Positions 1 to 7,790 of a stretch of 19,121 nucleotides of DNA are shown piece by piece. The notes under the pieces were generated by a model that ran no database searches, had not been told where the DNA came from, and was given only the letters and a program-made list of their open reading frames with translations. The stretch lies in NCBI GenBank assembly GCA_937952895.1, contig CALFYC010000125.1, positions 1 through 19,121 on the forward strand, in the 5' to 3' direction. The translations under genes were made by a program, and so were the position numbers. Each line of letters opens with the position of its first letter. Position 1 is the stretch's first letter. This DNA is from an uncultured Neisseriaceae bacterium (GTDB lineage Bacteria; Pseudomonadota; Gammaproteobacteria; Burkholderiales; UBA11063).

Positions 1-104
1 AAGAATCTGAATTTAGATTCAATTTTAGAAATGATAATCTGTATGGTATAATTCTGAAAATTATTCGTAATAATCCTCTGTTCTGGTCTAGACCCAATAT
101 TTAA
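1..104 (+). CDS. Transposase, C-terminal end only (IS1595-like), cut by the window edge
   Basis: An open frame enters from the left edge (first full codon at base 3) and ends at TAA 102-104, giving 33 residues. The visible part has an aromatic/Arg/Asn-rich segment, EFRFNFRNDNLYG, followed by a leucine/isoleucine helix, ILKIIRNNPL. This resembles the end of IS1595/ISXO2-family DDE transposases, which commonly finish with an FRFN-type motif, a short N/D-L-Y segment and an LL.hLR.NPL-like helix. The catalytic residues would lie outside the window, so activity cannot be judged. I could not identify a terminal inverted repeat in bases 105-172 because the other end of the element is not visible. 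The family call rests on recalled motif similarity; the existence of a coding tail is better supported than its family. Confidence 0.55.
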   Translation, partial: ESEFRFNFRNDNLYGIILKIIRNNPLFWSRPNI

Positions 105-172
105 TTATGAATTCATTCTAACTTGTGATATGTTTTATTTATAGGAAATTTTCAGCTTCTAAAATACAAATT

Positions 173-1252
173 TTAAATTAATGATTTATATAAATCTATG
201 AATTGAGAAATATTATTTTGTGGTGATGCTTTTTGTTTAATTAAACTATTATTAAATAACGAAATCTTCTCATATTCAGTTAAATTAGTAACTGTTTTGA
301 CTGCTTCTATAATTAATTTATCTAACATTTCAGTATTTTCACAAATTAAGCCATTAAATTTATTAATCACCCATTCGTTGTTAGCTGGCAGATTAGATAC
401 TATTGGATAACAGCCATAGCTCATAGCTTCAAGTAAGCTTAAAGAGGTTGAGTCGCTACTGGGAATTGATATAAATAATTTAGCTTTCATATAAAGATTA
501 ACTAATTCTTCGTATTTAAGCATACCAGTAAATTTAATTTTATTCTCTAAATGATATTTTTTAGCTAATTTTCTTAAATTAGTATTTTCAATTCCATCTC
601 CAGCAATTATTAATTTATAATCAGCATATTGTGATTCTTTAATTAGATTATTATAAGCAATAATGATTTTATCAATGTTATAAAGTTTTTTATGAATTCG
701 ATTCGATAAGATAATATTTTCTTTATTAGTAATTGATATCATTTCAGGTAAATTTTGTACACCAAAATTAATAGTAAATACTGATTTAACTTTAGGTTGA
801 ATTTGTTTAATACAGTATGACATATAGAATGAATCAGAAGTTATAATATCAGCATTAGCTAAATAGAATTTAGCTAAGCGATAAAATAATTTATTCTTAT
901 AGGGTAAGAGTAAAATATCTGAACCCCAAGTAGTTAGAATGGTTTTAATTGGTAATTTAGATTTTTTAATTGCCATTAGTGTATGCATTGCATAACTATT
1001 TGCTTGATGAATATGAACAATGGTTGTTTTTTTGTAATGTTTTTTAATAATATTACATATTTGAGTTCGTGCTTTTAAATTAATTAATTTAAAATTAACA
1101 TTATATGCAATTGTATTGGATGGTAGGTTTAAATTAGCGCTGTTATTCGTTATAAATATAATTGTATCAAAATATGGGCTAATTGTATTAATATAGCGTA
1201 AAGTATGAACTGAATTAGAACCAACAATAATAAGAGTTTGTTTATTTAACAT
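173..1252 (-). CDS. Glycosyltransferase, family 4-like (GT-B fold)
   Basis: Predicted to transfer a sugar from a nucleotide-sugar donor to a growing surface glycan at the inner face of the cytoplasmic membrane. Residue numbers count from the chosen start. The N-terminal Rossmann strand is LIIVGSNSVHTLRYI (7-21), and TTWGSDILL (107-115) is typical of the acceptor domain. The C-terminal donor domain has LIIAGDG (214-220), FTGML and a D-x7-E nucleotide-sugar motif around SDSTSLSLLEAM (267-277), where Asp replaces the usual first Glu. I chose ATG at 1252 because it places the first beta strand close to the N-terminus. ATG at 1270 (365 aa) is also open, and neither has a clear ribosome-binding site. 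The gene overlaps the end of the upstream acyltransferase by 11 bases (29 with the long start), suggesting translational coupling. The exact sugar is unknown. Confidence 0.85.
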   Translation of the reverse strand: MLNKQTLIIVGSNSVHTLRYINTISPYFDTIIFITNNSANLNLPSNTIAYNVNFKLINLKARTQICNIIKKHYKKTTIVHIHQANSYAMHTLMAIKKSKLPIKTILTTWGSDILLLPYKNKLFYRLAKFYLANADIITSDSFYMSYCIKQIQPKVKSVFTINFGVQNLPEMISITNKENIILSNRIHKKLYNIDKIIIAYNNLIKESQYADYKLIIAGDGIENTNLRKLAKKYHLENKIKFTGMLKYEELVNLYMKAKLFISIPSSDSTSLSLLEAMSYGCYPIVSNLPANNEWVINKFNGLICENTEMLDKLIIEAVKTVTNLTEYEKISLFNNSLIKQKASPQNNISQFIDLYKSLI

Positions 1253-1835
1253 TATCAGATGCCCATTCATTATAATGTTTTTTTAGTTCTGGATATTGTT
1301 CTAGAAATGGAGTGTCTAATCTACGAGTATCACCAATTACCTTTGCAGGATTACCTGCAATAATTGCAAAATCAGGAAAGCTATCTTTTACATAACTATA
1401 GGCATTCACAATAGATCCTTTTCCAATTTTTGCGCCTGGCATAATTACACTATGTGGGCCTATAAAACTATATTTACCAATGATTGTTTGACCAACTACA
1501 TAACCAATATGTCGATTCTTATGCTTTATGTAGGCTTTGCCATATAGTCTAATAGATACGTGTGATGAGTGCGTTAAAATACTTACATGATTAGTAATTT
1601 GACAACCCTCATCAATTGTCAGGCCATTACTTGCATCAATTAAATTAAAGTGTCCAATAAATACATGATCCTTAATATCTAAATGATCTTCTCCAACAAG
1701 ACTTGTGGTATTGCTAATTCTGGTATTTTTAAGAAACACATTATCTGTTTGACGTAAATAGCCAAGCACAATTTCGGGGTGAAATTGATTAAATAAGATA
1801 CGGTTTCGTGCTGATTTCAAAATTTTTTTAAACAT
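1242..1835 (-). CDS. Hexapeptide-repeat O-acyltransferase (left-handed beta helix)
   Basis: 197 aa, the usual size for WcaF/WbbJ-like acetyltransferases that decorate sugars of surface polysaccharides using acetyl-CoA. Residues 39-165 carry imperfect hexapeptide turns (for example VFIGHF, IIGKYSFIG, IMPGAKIGKGSIV), the signature of a left-handed parallel beta helix that trimerises. Candidate catalytic histidines are His89 and His92 in ILTHSSHV. The CoA-side signature AGNPAKVIG (160-168) is intact. An AGAAGG-like ribosome site lies about 11 bases before the ATG. The gene follows mfd by 57 bases on the same strand with no clear terminator between them, and its 3' end overlaps the glycosyltransferase start. 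The two therefore probably act on the same glycan. The acyl group and target sugar cannot be read from sequence. Confidence 0.85.
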   Translation of the reverse strand: MFKKILKSARNRILFNQFHPEIVLGYLRQTDNVFLKNTRISNTTSLVGEDHLDIKDHVFIGHFNLIDASNGLTIDEGCQITNHVSILTHSSHVSIRLYGKAYIKHKNRHIGYVVGQTIIGKYSFIGPHSVIMPGAKIGKGSIVNAYSYVKDSFPDFAIIAGNPAKVIGDTRRLDTPFLEQYPELKKHYNEWASDNVK

Positions 1836-1892
1836 GAAAAAATTTACCTTCTGTATTAATAATTTATTTCGTTGGAGTTGCTAATTCTATCC

Positions 1893-4800
1893 TTAATGGT
1901 TAATCAATTGATCTAAAATATCGTGGGCATGTTTAATTTGTTCATTATTATTCACTACATTAATACTATAAGTTAATTTGTTTTTACCATCAAAGCGACA
2001 ATTGTGATGTTTTTGTAATAAATTAATCATTTTAATTGGTTCAATTGGTGGATTATCAATAAAAATAAGAGTAATTGATTTTTCATTTATGTTTAATTGA
2101 GAAACTCCAATTACTTCGGCTTTTATTCGTAAATAATTACTTTGAATTAATAGTTTTACCGGTTCTGGAGGTAGGCCGTGTTTATCAATAATATCTTGGT
2201 AAATTAAATCAATATCTTCAGTTGAATTAGCATTGGTAAGTTTTTTATAATAAAGTAATCGTTCTGGTATATTAGGGCAATATTTATCTGGAATAATTGC
2301 TGTTGCATGTAAATTGATTTCACAATGACTCTCTGGATCAAAATTGCTCCCTAATTCACCACTTTTTAGTTTTTTTATCGTTTTTTTAAGCATTGACGTA
2401 TATAGAGATAAACCAATTTCTTTAATATCGCCAGATTGTTTTTCACCTAAAATTTCGCCAGCACCTCTAATTTCTAAATCATTTAGCGCTAAACTAAAAC
2501 CCGATCCTAGTTCAGAGGTCATCTCAATGGCATCTAGACGTTTACTGGCATTATTTGTTATATTTTCAGGAATAATTAAATAGCAATATGCTTGGTGATG
2601 TGATCTTCCAACTCTACCGCGTAATTGATATAGATTAGCTAGACCAAATTTATCTGCACGGTAAATAATAATGGTATTTGCATTTGGAATATCAATTCCA
2701 GTTTCGATAATTGTTGAACACAGAAGTAAATTATATTTTTGTTGAATAAAATCACGAATTACAACTTCCAGGTTATGTTCATTCATCTGTCCATGCGCAA
2801 TAGCAATTGATAAATCAGGCATTAATTTCGTTAATTTATCGTACATCTGAATAATGGTTGCCACATCATTATATAAGAAAAACACCTGTCCACCACGTCT
2901 TGTTTCACGTAATATAGCTTCTTTAATTATACTTGCATCATCAGTGCTAGTGATTGTATTAATTGGTAACCTGCGTGATGGTGGGGTTGCAATAATTGAA
3001 AAACTTCTTAAACCATCCAATGCCATAGATAAGGTTCGCGGAATAGGGGTTGCAGTCATTGCTAAAAAATCAACATTAGCTTTTAATTGCTTTAATTTTT
3101 CTTTTTGTTTAACACCAAAGCGATGCTCTTCATCAATAATAATTAAACCTAAATTCGCAAAATTTATATCATTTTGCAATAAGCGATGTGTTCCAACTAA
3201 TATATCTACATCACCAGATTTAACTTGTTCTAATGTTTGATCAATTTCTTTCTTGGTTCTAAACCTAGATATTTCACGAACCTTAATTGGAAAGCTACTA
3301 AAACGATTCACAAAATTTTGATAATGTTGTTCTGTAAGTAGGGTGGTTGGAGTTAAAATTGCTACTTGTTTCCCATTCATAGCACAGATAAATGCAGCAC
3401 GAATTGCAACTTCAGTTTTACCAAAACCGACGTCACCGCAAATTAAACGATCCATTGGCTTTAAATTAGTCATATCTTTAATAATTTCATTAAAGCTAGT
3501 TTCTTGATCAAGCGTTGGGGTATAACCAAAATTTTGGCAGAACTGTTCATATTCAGGAGGAATTACAAATTTATTTCCAACTTGTGCTTCTCGTTCAGCG
3601 TACAGCTTTAATAATTCAGCGGCTGTATCATTAATGCGTTTTTGAGCTTTTTGCTTTAGATTATTCCATTTGCTCGAACCTAATTTACTCGTAGTTACTT
3701 CAGTTTCTTCTGGCTTTGAATAACGGCTAATTAAATATAGATTTTGAATTGGCACAAAAAGTTTAGCATTATCTTGATATTCTAATTCAAGCATTTCGTA
3801 TTCAATATCATCAATAATTTGTTTGGTAAGACCCAAATATTTACCAATTCCATGGTTAATGTGTACAATATAATCACCAATACTAATCTCACTTAAATCG
3901 GTAAGTGAATTGGCTTTATTAAATTGATTATTTCGGTTATTATTATATTTACGAACTTTGATTTCTAATCCAGAATAAAGATCATATTCACTAATTAAGG
4001 CTATTTTATCAAGGATAAAACTATGTTGTAAATAGCCATTGATTAATAAAATTTTATTGTTTGATTCCTCACTCAAAGATTTTATTATGGAAACATCTAA
4101 ATTATTATTAATTAAAGTTTCTTTTATAATTTGTATTCGCCCAATTCCATTAGCAACAACAACTAATATTCCATTAAAATTATTAATAAAATTTTGTAAA
4201 TTTTTAAGCGGTAAATCTGATTTAGAATTAATTGTAATATCTGGGAGTTTAATTAAATGATTGTCGGATTGTTGTATAACATTAAATGTAAGATGCTTAA
4301 ATTGATTAATTACGTCAAGAGTTTCTTGTTTGGAAATAAACAGTTCATGTGGATTTAAGCATGGATATTGATATCTAAGTGTATCGTGGCGACTTTCTAT
4401 TTCATTCCAATTATTTTCCATGTCATCACAGATTGTTTTATAAGATATAATTTCCCAATTATTTGGTGATATATAATCAAATAAGCTACTTAGATTATCA
4501 AAAAAGAGTGGTAAATAAAATTCACTTCCAGCAGGAAATATGCCATGCTGAATGTTTTTAATAATGTGATTATCTGAATGATTTGGAAATTTTTTATTAA
4601 ATTGATTAATAAAATTTTTAGCGGTTTCTTGATCGATTGGATATTCGCGAGTAGGAATAATCTCAATTTCACTAACTGATCTAAGGATTTCCTTTGTTGT
4701 CACCTCTAGTTCCTGTAATTTTTCAATTTCATTATCAAATAATTCTATGCGAATTAAATTAGTACTACCCATAGGCAATATATCAATAATAGAACCTCTT

Positions 4801-5285
4801 ACTGCAAATTCACCAGGCTCAAGAACTTGTTCAACTAATAAATAATCCGCGGATACTAATTTTTCTTTTAGATCTGTTACTGGTAGTTTTGCACCAACTT
4901 TTAATAATAACATTCTTTGTATTAAATATTGTGGGGGACATATTTTAGTTTGTAGCGTATTAATTTCAACAATTAAAATATCAAGTTGCTGATAAAAAAC
5001 TTGCCATAAGGTCCGTAGTCTTTCTGCTATTACTTCTTTTTGTGGAAAAGCCTTTTCATAGGGCAAAATCTCAGTATTTTGGAGTATTTTTATTTTAAGC
5101 TCTGGGTCAAATAGCTTAACTTCATCATTAATTCTTCGGCTATCAAAAGAATTTTTTGTAATTATAATAAGTCTACTATTTTTAGATTTTGCATATGAAG
5201 CTATAAATAATGAATCACTACTAGGAAGTAGATTGATACTACGATCTAAGCTTGTTTCTAAAATTGTATAATTTAAATTTGGCAT
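1893..5285 (-). CDS. mfd: Transcription-repair coupling factor Mfd
   Basis: Mfd is a DNA translocase that binds RNA polymerase stalled at lesions, pushes it off and recruits UvrA for nucleotide excision repair. At 1130 aa it is close to the usual length (about 1150). The N-terminal UvrB-like region includes RGSIIDILPMG (163-173). The RNA-polymerase-interacting, CarD-like domain is about 463-530 (IGDYIVHINHGIGKYLG). The RecG-like motor has Walker A GDVGFGKTE (617-625), DEEH (718-721), TATPIPRT (744-751) and the LRGRVGRSH arginine-finger region (888-896). The C-terminal TRCF domain follows from about 980. All motor motifs look intact. ATG at 5285 has an AAGAG ribosome site six bases upstream. 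It follows lon by 46 bases, with a strong inverted repeat in the gap, and precedes polysaccharide genes on the same strand. Confidence 0.98.
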   Translation of the reverse strand: MPNLNYTILETSLDRSINLLPSSDSLFIASYAKSKNSRLIIITKNSFDSRRINDEVKLFDPELKIKILQNTEILPYEKAFPQKEVIAERLRTLWQVFYQQLDILIVEINTLQTKICPPQYLIQRMLLLKVGAKLPVTDLKEKLVSADYLLVEQVLEPGEFAVRGSIIDILPMGSTNLIRIELFDNEIEKLQELEVTTKEILRSVSEIEIIPTREYPIDQETAKNFINQFNKKFPNHSDNHIIKNIQHGIFPAGSEFYLPLFFDNLSSLFDYISPNNWEIISYKTICDDMENNWNEIESRHDTLRYQYPCLNPHELFISKQETLDVINQFKHLTFNVIQQSDNHLIKLPDITINSKSDLPLKNLQNFINNFNGILVVVANGIGRIQIIKETLINNNLDVSIIKSLSEESNNKILLINGYLQHSFILDKIALISEYDLYSGLEIKVRKYNNNRNNQFNKANSLTDLSEISIGDYIVHINHGIGKYLGLTKQIIDDIEYEMLELEYQDNAKLFVPIQNLYLISRYSKPEETEVTTSKLGSSKWNNLKQKAQKRINDTAAELLKLYAEREAQVGNKFVIPPEYEQFCQNFGYTPTLDQETSFNEIIKDMTNLKPMDRLICGDVGFGKTEVAIRAAFICAMNGKQVAILTPTTLLTEQHYQNFVNRFSSFPIKVREISRFRTKKEIDQTLEQVKSGDVDILVGTHRLLQNDINFANLGLIIIDEEHRFGVKQKEKLKQLKANVDFLAMTATPIPRTLSMALDGLRSFSIIATPPSRRLPINTITSTDDASIIKEAILRETRRGGQVFFLYNDVATIIQMYDKLTKLMPDLSIAIAHGQMNEHNLEVVIRDFIQQKYNLLLCSTIIETGIDIPNANTIIIYRADKFGLANLYQLRGRVGRSHHQAYCYLIIPENITNNASKRLDAIEMTSELGSGFSLALNDLEIRGAGEILGEKQSGDIKEIGLSLYTSMLKKTIKKLKSGELGSNFDPESHCEINLHATAIIPDKYCPNIPERLLYYKKLTNANSTEDIDLIYQDIIDKHGLPPEPVKLLIQSNYLRIKAEVIGVSQLNINEKSITLIFIDNPPIEPIKMINLLQKHHNCRFDGKNKLTYSINVVNNNEQIKHAHDILDQLINH

Positions 5286-5302
5286 TAGGAACTCTTAATC
5301 AA

Positions 5303-5328
5303 ATTAGGCTACAAAATTGTAGCCTAAT
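5303..5328 (-). terminator. Stem-loop between lon and mfd (terminator or attenuator candidate)
   Basis: A perfect inverted repeat: ATTAGGCTACAA, two central bases, then its exact complement, giving an 11-12 bp stem with a very small loop. On the minus strand it starts three bases after the lon stop codon and is followed only by a weak TTTGATT tract. It could partially terminate lon transcripts, protect a 3' end after processing, or set the lon:mfd ratio. Because the U-tract is poor and mfd starts 17 bases later, full termination is uncertain. Confidence 0.55.
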
Positions 5329-5331
5329 GAT

Positions 5332-7782
5332 TTATTGCAATCCTGCTCTGTTTTTTACTGCAGTTTTTTTGATTTTGGAATTATTAGTAACTGGTATTGG
5401 TGGTGCGACGTTTTCAACTAATGGAATTGGTGCATACTCCAAAGCCACCTCTAACACTTGTTCAATCGTTTTAACTGGGATGATTTCAAGGTTTCCTTTA
5501 ATCTCATCAGGTATTTCTTCCAAATCTTTAACATTTTTTTCTGGAATTAAGACAGTTTTAATTCCTGCACGAAGAGCTGCTAACATCTTTTCTTTTAATC
5601 CACCAATAGGTAAAACCTCACCATAAAGTGTTACTTCTCCAGTCATAGCAACTGAAGATTTTACTGGAATATGATTTAAGCTTGATGCAACAGCAACTGC
5701 CATGGCAATGCCTGCAGATGGACCATCTTTTGGAGTAGCTCCTTCTGGAACATGAACGTGAATATCTGTTTTTTCATGAAATTTTTCTTCAATTCCTAAA
5801 ATTTTTGCTCTACTCCTAACTAAGGTTATAGCAGCCTGAACTGATTCACGCATTACATCACCTAATTGACCAGTTTGTACCGTTAACCCTTTGCCAGGGA
5901 TGGCAATAACTTCAATAGTTAGAATTTCACCACCAATCTCAGTCCATGCAAGACCAGTTACACGTCCAATACGGTTTTCTTTAGCACTAACACCGAAATC
6001 ATAAATTGATACGCCTAAGAAATCTTTTAGATTTTTTTTGCTAATAGTAATCTTTTTGGATTTACTTGAGCCTGTATCAAGACTTTTTACAGCTTTACGA
6101 CAAATTTTATTGATTTGACGGTCGAGAGTTCGAACCCCAGCTTCAGCTGTATAATATCTGATTGTTTCAAGGACTGCTTCTTTATTTATTGATATTTCTG
6201 TTGATTTTAAACCATTATTTTTTAATTGTTTGGGAATTAAATACTGCTCTGCAATTTTAGATTTTTCTTGTTCTGTATAACCAGATAAACGAATAATCTC
6301 CATTCTATCACGTAATGGCGCAGGAATATTTAATGAATTAGCGGTTGCAACAAACATCACAGAGGATAAATCAAATGGGGTTTCAGTATAATTATCCACA
6401 AAAGCTTTATTTTGTTCTGGATCTAACACTTCCAATAGGGCAGAACATGGATCTCCGCGATGATCTGAACCAATTTTGTCAATTTCATCAAGTAGAAATA
6501 AAGGATTTTTAACACCTGATTTAATAATATTTTGAATTATTTTACCAGGCATTGCACCAATATAGGTTTTACGGTGACCACGAATTTCAGCTTCATCATG
6601 TAAACCACCTAATGCTGCTCTAACATATTTACGCCCAGTTGCCTTAGCAATTGATTCCCCAAGTGAGGTTTTACCAACTCCAGGAGGACCTACAAAACAT
6701 AAAATAGGCGCACTATTATTTTCCACACGTTTTTGCACTGCTAGATATTCAACAATACGTTCTTTAATCTTATCTAAACCATAATGATCTTTATCTAAAA
6801 TCTTCTGTGCTTTCGCCAAATCATGGTGAATTTTAGTTGATTTGTCCCATGGTAAATCAACTAAATGTTCAATATAATTGCGTACAATAGAGCTTTCTGA
6901 CGACATTTGTGGCATAAGTTTAAGTTTTTTAAGCTCACTGGTAGCTTTGTTATATGCTTCAGTAGACATTTTGGCTTTTTTAATTTTTCGTTCTAAATCC
7001 TCGATGTCACTTAATTCTTCTTCTTCACCTAATTCTTGTTGAATGGCTTTTGCTTGTTCATGTAAATAATATTCTTTTTGATTTTTTTCGATCTGTTGTT
7101 TAACTCGTCCTTGAATTGCTTTTTCAACATTTAGAATTTCAATTTCACGATTAAGTTCGCGTAGTAATTTATTGATCCGTTTTTTTAATGAGATCGTTTC
7201 TAATAATTCTTGACGAATAGTTAAATCTACAACTACATGTGTAGTAATTACATCGGCCAATTGTTCAACATTTTCAATCTTAGTAATTAAAGCAACCATC
7301 TCATCTGGAACTTTTTGATTTAATTTAGCAAATTCGTCAAATTCTTGAATTACTTCACGTTTTAAAGCTTCAAGTTCAATCTTTGTTAAATCATGCTTAG
7401 TCATTAGTACTTCAATATCTGATGCTAGATAACCATTTTTTTCGACAATGTTATTAGCTTGTGCACGAATTTTTCCATCAATTAATACCTTATTTGTACC
7501 ATCAGGCAATTTTAATACCTGTAAAATTTTAGCTAATGTGCCAATTTGATGAATATTCTTAGTATTTACTTCATTATCTTGAGGATTTTTTTGGCTAAGA
7601 AGAATAACCATATTATCTTTTTTAGCTGCAGCTTCAAGAGCTATAATTGATTTTTGACGTCCAATAAATAATGGAACTACCATATTAGGGAATATAACAA
7701 CATCCTTTAAAGGAATAATTGGAACTAAATCATCGATTTCACTCATACTGGTTGAGCTGTTTTTTTCATTATTTGTAATCAT
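5332..7782 (-). CDS. lon: ATP-dependent protease Lon (LonA)
   Basis: A cytoplasmic hexameric AAA+ serine protease that degrades misfolded and selected regulatory proteins. The N-terminal substrate-binding LON domain spans about 18-210, followed by a charged coiled-coil linker (about 210-290). The ATPase has Walker A GPPGVGKT (365-372), Walker B FLLDEID (429-435) and a sensor/arginine region RDRMEIIRL (491-499). The protease domain has Ser689 in DGPSAG and Lys732 in GGLKEK, the LonA Ser-Lys dyad. At 816 aa it is about 30 residues longer than E. coli Lon (784). Part of the difference is a C-terminal proline-rich then lysine-rich tail (about 785-816). A strong ribosome site, AAGGA, overlaps the stop of upstream spoT, which ends 8 bases before this start, so translation of the two is probably coupled. 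Confidence 0.98.
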   Translation of the reverse strand: MITNNEKNSSTSMSEIDDLVPIIPLKDVVIFPNMVVPLFIGRQKSIIALEAAAKKDNMVILLSQKNPQDNEVNTKNIHQIGTLAKILQVLKLPDGTNKVLIDGKIRAQANNIVEKNGYLASDIEVLMTKHDLTKIELEALKREVIQEFDEFAKLNQKVPDEMVALITKIENVEQLADVITTHVVVDLTIRQELLETISLKKRINKLLRELNREIEILNVEKAIQGRVKQQIEKNQKEYYLHEQAKAIQQELGEEEELSDIEDLERKIKKAKMSTEAYNKATSELKKLKLMPQMSSESSIVRNYIEHLVDLPWDKSTKIHHDLAKAQKILDKDHYGLDKIKERIVEYLAVQKRVENNSAPILCFVGPPGVGKTSLGESIAKATGRKYVRAALGGLHDEAEIRGHRKTYIGAMPGKIIQNIIKSGVKNPLFLLDEIDKIGSDHRGDPCSALLEVLDPEQNKAFVDNYTETPFDLSSVMFVATANSLNIPAPLRDRMEIIRLSGYTEQEKSKIAEQYLIPKQLKNNGLKSTEISINKEAVLETIRYYTAEAGVRTLDRQINKICRKAVKSLDTGSSKSKKITISKKNLKDFLGVSIYDFGVSAKENRIGRVTGLAWTEIGGEILTIEVIAIPGKGLTVQTGQLGDVMRESVQAAITLVRSRAKILGIEEKFHEKTDIHVHVPEGATPKDGPSAGIAMAVAVASSLNHIPVKSSVAMTGEVTLYGEVLPIGGLKEKMLAALRAGIKTVLIPEKNVKDLEEIPDEIKGNLEIIPVKTIEQVLEVALEYAPIPLVENVAPPIPVTNNSKIKKTAVKNRAGLQ

Positions 7783-7790
7783 TTTAATCC

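Noticed and set aside
2344..4672. Open frames on the plus strand, and a 60-codon minus-strand frame at 4490-4672, inside mfd.
   Set aside because: All overlap mfd, whose domains are continuous; the alternative frames have no recognisable motifs and no good ribosome sites.
5252..5626. 124-codon plus-strand open frame across the mfd start and the lon 3' end.
   Set aside because: It is antisense to two clear genes and crosses the stem-loop; low-complexity translation with no family resemblance.
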